Assembly (NCBI GenBank): GCA_003248865.1 | Contig: QFPK01000046.1 | Coordinates: 1 to 8,266, forward strand | Direction of reading: 5' to 3' | DNA: 8,266 bases | DNA from: Sphingomonas sp. | GTDB lineage: Bacteria; Pseudomonadota; Alphaproteobacteria; Sphingomonadales; Sphingomonadaceae | Shown: positions 1 through 5,946 of the stretch, piece after piece | Layout: every line of letters begins with the position of its first letter | Numbering within the stretch: the first letter of the stretch is position 1 | Made by a program: the position numbers and the translations under genes | The notes under the pieces: model-generated | Databases searched by the model: none | Seen by the model: only the letters and a program-made list of their open reading frames with translations | What the model was told of the DNA's origin: nothing

Positions 1-559
1 GGCGGAACACCTGCCGGACAACTTCCGCTTCAGCGTCGTTGATGGTGCGCTCGCCGTGAACTGCCTCACCTTCGCTGGAAAAACGACGCACGACGTCATA
101 GCCGTAGCAAAGGCCGCCGCCGGACTTGCCTTTCTCGACGCGTCCGCGAAGGCCACGATGGGTCTTCTTGGCAAGATCCTTGAGGAAGAGGGCGTTCATC
201 GTGCCCTTCAGGCCGACATGCAGTTCCGAAACCTCGCCCTCGGCCAGGGTCACGATCTTCACGCCCGCGAACTGAAGGTTCTTGTATAGCGTTGCCACGT
301 CGGCCTGATCGCGGGAGACGCGATCAAGTGCTTCAGCGAGCAGCACATCGAAGCGGCCCATCTGGGCGTCCTGAAGCAGCGCCTGAATACCGGGCCGCAG
401 GATGACGCTCGCACCCGAGATCGCGGCATCCTTGTAACTACCGACGATGCGCCAGCCTTCGCGCGCAGCCTGTTCGCGGCAAACCAAAAACTGATCCTCG
501 ATGGAAGCTGGGCTCTGCTTGTCATCGGAATAGCGGGCATAGAGCGCTGCGCGGGTCAT
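1..559 (-). CDS. Large serine recombinase, N-terminal part (runs off left edge)
   Basis: Site-specific DNA recombinase of the resolvase/invertase superfamily; it would cut and rejoin DNA through a phosphoserine intermediate. The 186 visible residues begin MTRAALYARYS, where Ser11 is the expected nucleophile with Arg9 beside it. The motif DRVSRDQAD at residues 79-87 is typical of the catalytic domain. From about residue 145 (GKSGGGLCYGYDVVRR) the protein enters the 'recombinase' domain that marks large serine recombinases, so it is not a short resolvase. The start is chosen because AGGAG lies at 566-570, seven bases before ATG, and the protein then starts at the usual place for the family. The frame stays open upstream to about 914, but that extension has no family-like sequence. 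The remainder, including any zinc ribbon and coiled coil, lies outside the window. The likely role is integration or excision of this element or a neighbouring one. Confidence 0.93.
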   Translation of the reverse strand, partial: MTRAALYARYSDDKQSPASIEDQFLVCREQAAREGWRIVGSYKDAAISGASVILRPGIQALLQDAQMGRFDVLLAEALDRVSRDQADVATLYKNLQFAGVKIVTLAEGEVSELHVGLKGTMNALFLKDLAKKTHRGLRGRVEKGKSGGGLCYGYDVVRRFSSEGEAVHGERTINDAEAEVVRQVFR

Positions 560-952
560 TTCTGTCTCCTGGATCGGACAAAACGTAACATGATGTTCTT
601 TGCAGGCCAAATGAGGCGCTGTTTGAATAGGATTGCTACTTACAATGTCGCCCTCTTGTAGGACGGCTTCCATCACGACGCCGCCAACTTGCAGGCGGTG
701 AAAACGACACGGGCGATAGAAACCCTCCAGCACTGCTAGCGGCACACAATGTGGCGACCGTGTTGTGGTACAGGCTGGTGGCCATCGCAGCGATTTCACG
801 GAGGCGACATCGTCGGAACCATGGTCGGACGTCCATGACAGAGATTTCAAAAGCCAGCGCTGGTCCACGCACCATGCGCGACGATCAGGTCTTGCATGTC
901 GGAAATTCCAACATTACATTCTGCAGATGTAGTCGAATCGTGCGAGGCTTGA
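560..952. other. Gene-poor spacer between divergent recombinase and plus operon
   Basis: No convincing gene is visible in these 393 bases. Short open frames exist on both strands but lack a good ribosome binding site and any recognisable domain. The minus-strand frame of the recombinase is open across most of the spacer. Small palindromes occur: CCGCC/GGCGG with an 8-base loop at 681-698, and GGACGTCC at 827-834. Neither is followed by a T-run, so they are not called terminators. The right end holds the probable promoter of the plus operon. Since the recombinase and the plus operon diverge from here, the recombinase promoter should also lie in this spacer, but I cannot point to a good one. 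Confidence 0.6.
892..920 (+). promoter_or_regulatory. Probable promoter of the plus-strand operon with an embedded operator-like palindrome
   Basis: A sigma70-like pair is visible: TTGCAT at 892-897 and TACATT at 915-920, separated by 17 bases. The perfect palindrome GGAAATTCC (901-909) sits in the spacer between the two boxes, where a bound repressor would block RNA polymerase. A second near-palindrome, TCTGCAGA (920-927), overlaps the downstream edge. The first codon of the operon follows at 953. The second gene of the operon is an XRE repressor, so autoregulation through this site is a natural inference, but nothing in the sequence proves which protein binds. Confidence 0.45.
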
Positions 953-1291
953 ATGGCAACAGTTGCTCCTCCCGCGCCAACCGCTCCTGCCTTTCCTAAG
1001 GCGGATGTCATCAAGGCGCTCGTCGATGAATTGCTAGAAGTCGCACGTATCGAGGCGCAATTGCGCGGCATCGCGCTCCCAAAAGATCAGGGTGCCGCAA
1101 TGAAGGCGCCGATTGCGCTCGACTCGCTTTCGGTCGTAGACACGCTCTGCGCCATCGAGACGGTCATCGGGATCGAACTGCGCGATAATATTGTCCAGAC
1201 CGGTGGTTACGCTTCGGTGGAGGAAGCGCTCGGCCATCTTGTTCCTCGTATCGAGAAAGTCTGGGTGAAGAAAAAAGGATCCAAGCCATGA
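953..1291 (+). CDS. Acyl-carrier-protein-like protein
   Basis: Small protein of 112 residues that resembles acyl or peptidyl carrier proteins, which carry substrates as thioesters on a phosphopantetheine arm. Residues 56-63 read LDSLSVVD, matching the classic DSL site, with Ser58 as the predicted attachment residue. The following segment, about residues 64-100, fits the ACP helices: an acidic helix, a GIEL turn like the 'GIEI' of true ACPs, and a final helix ending near PRIEKV. A Pro/Ala-rich leader of about 15 residues and a basic tail (KKKGSKP) are unusual for a housekeeping ACP. It is the first gene of the operon; GAGG at 944-947 precedes the ATG, and its stop overlaps the XRE start as ATGA. 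No fatty-acid, polyketide or peptide synthetase gene is nearby, so its cargo is unknown. It may also be an unmodified ACP-fold protein used only as a binding or sensor module. Confidence 0.62.
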   Translation: MATVAPPAPTAPAFPKADVIKALVDELLEVARIEAQLRGIALPKDQGAAMKAPIALDSLSVVDTLCAIETVIGIELRDNIVQTGGYASVEEALGHLVPRIEKVWVKKKGSKP

Positions 1292-1662
1292 ACGGTATGG
1301 CTATCCGGCAGGAGAATGACGAGCTGGAGCGCAAGCAGCTAGGTGACCGGCTGCGAGAGGCGCGCAAATATCTTGGGCTCAAGCAGGATGAGGTTGCGAC
1401 CTATCTTAAAATTCCGCGCACCGCCCTTACCGACATCGAAAGCGGTCAGCGACGGGTTGAGGCAATTGAACTTACACGTCTCGCCAAGCTCTATCGCCAG
1501 TCAGTTGGCTATTTTACGGGCGAGGATGAAGCTTCGGCAAGCTTGCCTGCCGATGTGGCGCATCTCGCACGCCGCGTTGCCGATCTCTCGGCCGACGACC
1601 GCGCTGAACTCAGTCGCTTTGCTGAATATCTGCGCGCGCGGTCGGGTGGGGGACAAGTCTGA
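1288..1662 (+). CDS. XRE-family helix-turn-helix transcriptional repressor
   Basis: DNA-binding protein of 124 residues with a Cro/C1-type HTH at about residues 17-75. The pattern LGDRLREARKYLGLKQDEVA, then IPRTALTDIESGQRRV (residues 42-57, the recognition helix region) and a helix LTRLAKLYR, is typical. The C-terminal 45 residues look helical (DVAHLARRVADL, DRAELSRFAEYL) and probably mediate dimer formation or contact with a partner. The start overlaps the previous stop as ATGA, and AAGGA at 1275-1279 is well spaced; a second Met at residue 4 is possible. It is followed three bases later by an ImmA/IrrE peptidase, the usual partner of XRE repressors in ImmR/ImmA and DdrO/IrrE pairs, where the peptidase cleaves the repressor. 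It probably represses its own operon, perhaps through the palindrome at 901-909. Confidence 0.9.
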   Translation: MNGMAIRQENDELERKQLGDRLREARKYLGLKQDEVATYLKIPRTALTDIESGQRRVEAIELTRLAKLYRQSVGYFTGEDEASASLPADVAHLARRVADLSADDRAELSRFAEYLRARSGGGQV

Positions 1663-1665
1663 TCC

Positions 1666-2676
1666 ATGGCTCGGGACTATGACGGCGCGGTGCGCGCGGG
1701 GACCATGGCGGCGGGGCGCCTGCATCGCCAACTCGGTACTCAGGCCCTTATCGAGAGCCAGGGAGGCAATATTGATGTGTTCGGGGCGATCCATGCGCTC
1801 GGCCTGCCGCTCCTGCTCCGTCCGCTCAAAGGGCTTCTCGGCGCTTATCTGAGCGTGCCGATACCGGGGGTTCTGGTAACGACCGAGCGGCCGATGAGCA
1901 TCCAGCGCTTCACCGCAGCGCACGAACTCGGTCACTTCTCGATGAAGCACGAACCGAGCCTTGACGATGAAAGCATTCTGCGTCGCATGCCGATGAGCCC
2001 AGAACCGGGTCAGGCCTTCGAGGAAACCGAAGCCGACGCATTCGCGGTCGCTTTCATGATGCCCAAATGGTTGATCGGCCTGCACTGCGCCCGTCAGGGT
2101 TGGCAGGCGAGCGACCTTCGGCGTCCTAATATCGCCTACCAGCTCTCACTGCGCGTCGGTGCGAGCTATGAAGCGACGTGCCGCACGCTTGTCCGCTATG
2201 GCATCATCAGGCCCGCAATCATGCGAGAACTGCTCGATACCCAGCCGCGTAGCCTCAAGGTCGATCTCCTCAAGGATTATCGCCCCGAAAATTATCGCGG
2301 CGATGTTTGGCTCCTGACCGAGCGAGACGAGGGCACGCGGCTGGACGGCAGCCGCAATGACCTGTTTGTGCTGCGGCTGCAGGAAAACAGCGGCGGCGGT
2401 TACCTCTGGGATCTCGACCAGCTAATCGCCAGCGGATTCGCGGTCGTGCGTGACGAAAGGGAGGCGTTCGAAGCCGATGCGATCGGCGGCCCGACCGTCC
2501 GCCGCGTCACCGCTGCGCCCGAGGAAGCCCAGCGCGGTCGCATGTCGCTAAGCGAACGGCGCCCTTGGCAGCCGACCATGACTCATGCGAGCCTGACCAT
2601 CGAGTTCGACCTCACCGGCCCGGAACAGGAAGGCCTGTCTCGCGCCGAGCGGCGCCATCTGCTCGAGGCTGCCTGA
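1666..2676 (+). CDS. ImmA/IrrE zinc metallopeptidase with C-terminal chagasin-like domain
   Basis: A 336-residue two-part protein. The N-terminal part is an ImmA/IrrE-family zinc peptidase: HELGH at residues 86-90 supplies two zinc-binding His residues and the catalytic Glu, and the downstream EETEADAFAVAFMMP (residues 119-133) supplies the third ligand, probably Glu122. Relatives cleave XRE repressors to switch on stress, mobile-element or defence genes; the gene just upstream is such a repressor. Residues of about 211-318 look like a chagasin (I42) cysteine-peptidase inhibitor. The three inhibitory loops can be matched: NSGGGYLW (241-248) to the family's NPTTGY-W, GGPTVRR (274-280) to the GxGG loop, and RRPWQP (298-303) to the RPW loop. 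The gene for a papain-type peptidase, the normal target of chagasins, begins four bases downstream. The metallopeptidase call is firm; the inhibitor call rests on motif order and spacing only. A second in-frame ATG at 1705 is an alternative start. Confidence 0.88.
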   Translation: MARDYDGAVRAGTMAAGRLHRQLGTQALIESQGGNIDVFGAIHALGLPLLLRPLKGLLGAYLSVPIPGVLVTTERPMSIQRFTAAHELGHFSMKHEPSLDDESILRRMPMSPEPGQAFEETEADAFAVAFMMPKWLIGLHCARQGWQASDLRRPNIAYQLSLRVGASYEATCRTLVRYGIIRPAIMRELLDTQPRSLKVDLLKDYRPENYRGDVWLLTERDEGTRLDGSRNDLFVLRLQENSGGGYLWDLDQLIASGFAVVRDEREAFEADAIGGPTVRRVTAAPEEAQRGRMSLSERRPWQPTMTHASLTIEFDLTGPEQEGLSRAERRHLLEAA

Positions 2677-2680
2677 CCCC

Positions 2681-3361
2681 ATGATCGATATCGTGACTGA
2701 TCTTAGGCCGATGCTCGGCCCTGTCCGTGATCAAGGCGCGCGGCCGACCTGTCTCGCCTTTGCTGCGAGCGACGCGCATGCCGCCTTGCGCAACGGCTGG
2801 ACGCCGCTTTCCTGCGAGTTCGCTTATTATCACGCGCAACGTCGCGCCAAACGACCGCATCAGAGCGGCGCAACCTTGTCGTCGATGCTCGAAACGTTGC
2901 GGACTGACGGTCAGCCGGCCGAAGCGGGCTGGGTCTATCTCGATAAAGTGCCGGACGACATTGCTGCATGGGCGCCGCCGACGACAGTTGGCCAATGCTT
3001 TGGCCGCGATGGGGGCGCTGCCGCCATTGACCTCACCAGCATACTTGTCGCGCTCGATCAGCAGCGACCGGTGATGCTGCTCACGAAACTGTCACGGTCA
3101 TTCTACATGCCGGGCTCCCAGGGAGTGATCGATCCGGCCAACGACGAGATGCCGGACGACACTCTAAGGCATGCTATCGTCGCGGTCGGCCACGGCACGA
3201 CCGACGGCCAGTCCGCCCTGCTTGTCCGCAATAGCTGGGGGGAGAGTTGGGGCATCGATGGCCATGCCTGGCTCACCGAGAAATTCCTGAAGCCGCGCCT
3301 CTTTGCGACGGCAATCCTGACGGGGGATGTCGATGTATCTTCCAGTGCCGCCGCAGCCTGA
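2681..3361 (+). CDS. Papain-like (C1) cysteine peptidase without prodomain
   Basis: A 226-residue peptidase of the papain fold. The catalytic set is complete and in order: Gln18 of the oxyanion hole and Cys24 in PVRDQGARPTCLAFAAS (residues 14-30), His164 in RHAIVAVGHG (163-172), and Asn184 in LVRNSWGESWG (181-191) with the conserved NSWG. The nucleophile motif is PTCLAF instead of the classical GSCWAF, as in many bacterial C1 enzymes. There is no signal peptide and no inhibitory propeptide: the mature domain starts almost at residue 1. It should therefore be a cytoplasmic enzyme that needs some other control. The preceding gene ends four bases upstream and encodes a protein with a chagasin-like domain, a plausible cognate inhibitor. 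The Ala/Ser-rich last residues are coded by DNA that overlaps the start of the next gene. The ribosome binding site is poor (GAGG at 2665-2668), suggesting translational coupling. Substrate unknown. Confidence 0.9.
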   Translation: MIDIVTDLRPMLGPVRDQGARPTCLAFAASDAHAALRNGWTPLSCEFAYYHAQRRAKRPHQSGATLSSMLETLRTDGQPAEAGWVYLDKVPDDIAAWAPPTTVGQCFGRDGGAAAIDLTSILVALDQQRPVMLLTKLSRSFYMPGSQGVIDPANDEMPDDTLRHAIVAVGHGTTDGQSALLVRNSWGESWGIDGHAWLTEKFLKPRLFATAILTGDVDVSSSAAAA

Positions 3362-4118
3362 TTGTGTCTCGGCGTGGCGCGAAGCGGTCCGCCTCGTCGA
3401 CCAGCAGTCACAGCATCACGCCTACAATGTGATTATCGACGTCGTCGATCCGCTGGCGCGTGCGAGCCTTGCTGATCCGGTAATCGCCGCAGTGGATGCC
3501 TTTCATCAGGCGCACGATGCCAAGCGCATCGAGACGGTCGCCAATACAATTTTCCCGGCCGGGCTCTATCGGCGCTACGGCTTCCCCAATTTCTTCGATC
3601 GCTTTAGGGACAATGTGCTGCCCAAGGTACGAGGCAAGAAGCCCACCTGGTCTGGCTATTATTTCGAGCGGATGATGCTGTTGCCGCAGGCACAGGGCGA
3701 GCCGTTGAACCAGCTCGAGGAGATTATCGGTCGCTTGAAGAACCCTAATGTCCGGGCGCTCAACAAGTTCGAGTTAAGCGTTTTCGATCCGCTACGCGAT
3801 GTCGATGACTCGCCATATGGCGGGCAATGCCTGAGTTTTGCGAGCTTCAAGCTCATCGGCGAGGGCGCAGATCGCAGGCTCGGCCTCACCGCTATGTACC
3901 GCAACCATTATTATATCGAGAAGCTGCTCGGCAATCTCATCGGCCTCGGCCGTTTGCTCGACTTCGTCGCGACGGAGGCGAAGATTCCCAGGGGCTCGCT
4001 GACCATCGTCTCAACCCATGCCAAGATCGACACCGATAAGTGGAACCGCAGCGCGATCCTGCCGATGCTGAGCGCGTGCGATCAGGCCAGCGCGCAACTT
4101 CTGGCTACGGCCCCATAG
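3333..4118 (+). CDS. Divergent thymidylate-synthase-like protein
   Basis: Protein of 261 residues whose C-terminal half follows the thymidylate synthase/dCMP hydroxymethylase pattern; these enzymes add a one-carbon unit to C5 of dUMP or dCMP using folate. Numbering from the ATG at 3327: GGQCLSFASFKL (165-176) holds Cys168 where TS has its catalytic Cys; MYRNHYYIEKLLGNLIGLGRLL (190-211) matches the TS segment with Arg and the pyrimidine-binding Asn (here Asn203); and SLTIVSTHAKID (224-235) matches GDAHIY with His231. In the last motif the tyrosine is replaced by Lys, so substrate or activity may differ. The N-terminal half is only loosely TS-like. I chose the start at 3333 because GGGGG (3322-3326) is six bases upstream of it; the ATG at 3327 is too close. 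Either start overlaps the peptidase gene. The 3' end overlaps the facing glycosylase-like gene by 37 bp. It could make a modified pyrimidine or be a noncatalytic nucleotide binder. Confidence 0.72.
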   Translation: MYLPVPPQPDCVSAWREAVRLVDQQSQHHAYNVIIDVVDPLARASLADPVIAAVDAFHQAHDAKRIETVANTIFPAGLYRRYGFPNFFDRFRDNVLPKVRGKKPTWSGYYFERMMLLPQAQGEPLNQLEEIIGRLKNPNVRALNKFELSVFDPLRDVDDSPYGGQCLSFASFKLIGEGADRRLGLTAMYRNHYYIEKLLGNLIGLGRLLDFVATEAKIPRGSLTIVSTHAKIDTDKWNRSAILPMLSACDQASAQLLATAP

Positions 4119-4780
4119 AGCGGCAGTTCGGGGGAGGCCGGTTCCCGTCCGTTGATTCCATAAAGATCGAACATGCCGTCGATGAACTCGCGCTGCCCGC
4201 CATAGCTTGGGTGGCGGATCGCAGTGGTGGGGATATTCAGCCCGTCAAGCGCCAGATGCGCATCGCGTCCGATGGCGACGATGCGCTTTGGACGCACCAT
4301 CGAGACCAGCGCCTGCAAGAACGGCCAGGTAGCCTCGCGTTCGGCGCGTGTGTGGCAGCGATTGGACATGGGATCGCCTTCCTCATGTGGATGAAACGGA
4401 AAGACGTTCCACAGCATGACAGGTTGGCCAATGCGGCCAAGCACCTGCCAGACGATAGCAGCAGTGCGCTCGGCAATCGCAGGGCCTTGGGTGGCGCGCT
4501 CCAGCGCGATGCCGCCCATGAGCGCCGCCGCATGGTTCAGATGGATTTCATCAGTCAGCGGCACGCCGGTGCGACGACCGCCGCGATAGCCGAGGTCACG
4601 AGCGATCCAGATGGTCTCGACCCGCGCGTCTAGCGCCGCAACGAGTACGCGTTCAAGATTGGCGCGCCGCCGGGCAGCGGCGTCGCGGCGGTCGTGAATG
4701 GCGCAGCGATCACGCCATGGATTGAACACTGAGGGAAGATCCGCCGCTGCCAGTGCCGACACGAAGCTTTTGGGGGTCAT
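4082..4780 (-). CDS. Uracil-DNA-glycosylase-like protein
   Basis: Protein of 232 residues with the layout of the uracil-DNA glycosylase superfamily, enzymes that flip out and remove uracil or other damaged or modified bases. Features in order: FNPWRD (19-24); the motif 1 region IARDLGYRGGRRTGVPLTDE (59-78), which lines up with the GEAPGyrG..TG..F segment of related proteins; LWNVFPFHPH (123-132), an Asn-containing core strand; RIVAIGRDAHLAL (166-178), a superfamily strand; and IRHPSYGG (188-195) with the leucine-loop HPS motif. In motif 1 the usual GEAPG is changed to ARDLG, so the water-activating acid is not in its standard place and base specificity is uncertain. The start is set by AGGAG at 4790-4794 and by the TGATG overlap with the preceding MazG-like gene; a longer upstream reading of the same frame would lie antisense to nothing but on top of that gene. 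It is the last gene of the minus operon. Confidence 0.78.
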   Translation of the reverse strand: MTPKSFVSALAAADLPSVFNPWRDRCAIHDRRDAAARRRANLERVLVAALDARVETIWIARDLGYRGGRRTGVPLTDEIHLNHAAALMGGIALERATQGPAIAERTAAIVWQVLGRIGQPVMLWNVFPFHPHEEGDPMSNRCHTRAEREATWPFLQALVSMVRPKRIVAIGRDAHLALDGLNIPTTAIRHPSYGGQREFIDGMFDLYGINGREPASPELPLYGAVARSCALA

Positions 4781-5946
4781 CACGGCAACTCCTTGATGGT
4801 TAGGCGGCGGCGCGCGAAATCGATGCCGATTCGCGCGCGGCGGTTCTTCTGCAGGAAGCGAAACGCCGCATAACCCTGGAGAATTGCCTCTTCCCAGAGC
4901 CACAGCGGGCAGTGCTCGGCCTCGTAGCCGGCGACGAATTGGCGAACATGCTTCAACATGTCCAGCGGAAGTCCGCCCGGCTTCACACCTTCGAAGAATT
5001 GAAGCTGTTGAGCCTTGCCGAAAAGCCACGATGTTACGCCTTCTTCGATGAGGACCGCGCGGGCGCCGTCCTCAACCTCGTCAAGCTTGGGATCGCTCTT
5101 GCGCTTGAGCCGCAGCAGCGCCCGGATCACCGGGGACCATCCCAGCACCGCGACATAGGCATAGTGGAAGACGTCGTGGAACCGATAATCGTCAGGCTCG
5201 ATCGCATTGTCGGTAAGCCGATCGCCCACATAGACACCGCTCGACCGCTGAAACACATAAGCTTGGCCGCGCACGGTCCGCTCGTAAATGTCGATTTGCA
5301 TTTTACGCGGGAGTTGTTCTTCCGGGTCGCAGCCCTCATCGAGCGGCGGCGGATAGCAACGTTCGCGCGGCCAGCGATCGAAGATCTTTTGGAGATTCTT
5401 GAGCGCAGCGATTTCAAGCGGAACGCCGGACTCGGTCGCGGCTTGGATCAGCCGGCGCATGACGTTGACTAACAGGTCAGCCATGACCTGGCGACCAGGC
5501 TCGCTGGCACCTACCCTGATGAGCGTTCCGACGTCGCCGGCGAGCGCGAGGAGGCTATGCTCGAACTCTGCCGTTGGCGCCTTGGCGATCGGCATGTGGG
5601 CGGGCTGTAGTGCGTGAAGGGTCAGCGTACCGTTACCGCCGGCCTTGTGGGTGCCTCTGGGCGCGAGCGCTGCTGTGGCGATATCGCTTAATGCAAGTCG
5701 GTAGCGGCGCGACACCGCTGCCAAATACCAGAGGACATCGCCAATCTCCTCCGCGACCGCCTCTGCATAACCGAGATAGGAGGCGGCATCGCGCTGCTTC
5801 TTCTTCGCCTCGGTAAGCAGGCTTCCGGTTTCACCGAAGAGGCCGAGCATCGTGAAACCGGCCGTGCCTGGCCCCTTGCGCTGATCGGTCCGCGCAGCTT
5901 GCCGCGCATATTCATCGATCGTGAGCGCTTCGTCATCGGGCGACAT
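4780..5946 (-). CDS. MazG-like nucleotide pyrophosphohydrolase with extra C-terminal domain
   Basis: A 388-residue protein. Residues about 25-95 form a MazG-type all-alpha NTP pyrophosphohydrolase domain, which converts NTPs or dNTPs, often noncanonical ones, to NMP and PPi. GLFGETGSLLTEAKKK (35-50) and EEIGDVLWYLAAV (66-78) supply the acidic magnesium ligands (Glu39, Glu46, Glu67, Asp70), although the second acid of the usual GExGE is Ser42. Residues about 130-195 look like a second, degenerate MazG half: ALAGDVGTLIRV, then a helix, then AALKNLQKIFDRWP, the usual closing helix of MazG units. Residues about 217-388 are a further domain I cannot name; it has conserved-looking RFHDVFHYAYVAVLGW (255-270) and ARAVLIEEGVTSWL (295-308), which may bind metal. 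Start and stop overlap both neighbours as TGATG, and GGAAG (5955-5959) precedes the start. It probably cleans or restricts the nucleotide pool together with the glycosylase-like gene product. Confidence 0.82.
   Translation of the reverse strand: MSPDDEALTIDEYARQAARTDQRKGPGTAGFTMLGLFGETGSLLTEAKKKQRDAASYLGYAEAVAEEIGDVLWYLAAVSRRYRLALSDIATAALAPRGTHKAGGNGTLTLHALQPAHMPIAKAPTAEFEHSLLALAGDVGTLIRVGASEPGRQVMADLLVNVMRRLIQAATESGVPLEIAALKNLQKIFDRWPRERCYPPPLDEGCDPEEQLPRKMQIDIYERTVRGQAYVFQRSSGVYVGDRLTDNAIEPDDYRFHDVFHYAYVAVLGWSPVIRALLRLKRKSDPKLDEVEDGARAVLIEEGVTSWLFGKAQQLQFFEGVKPGGLPLDMLKHVRQFVAGYEAEHCPLWLWEEAILQGYAAFRFLQKNRRARIGIDFARRRLTIKELP

Noticed and set aside
681..698. CCGCC/GGCGG hairpin as a terminator
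   Set aside because: The stem has only five base pairs and neither strand has a following T-run.
560..913. N-terminal extension of the recombinase: its minus-strand frame is open for about 117 more codons
   Set aside because: The extension has no family-like sequence, while AGGAG sits properly before the ATG at 559 and the protein then begins like other serine recombinases.
1501..2085. Long minus-strand open frame opposite the XRE and ImmA/IrrE genes
   Set aside because: It is antisense to two genes with clear motifs, and its composition is that of a GC-rich shadow frame.
4781..5029. Longer reading of the glycosylase-like frame starting at 5029
   Set aside because: The extra 83 residues lie on top of the MazG-like gene in the same orientation, are Arg/Pro-rich without domain character, and the ATG at 4780 has AGGAG and stop-start coupling.
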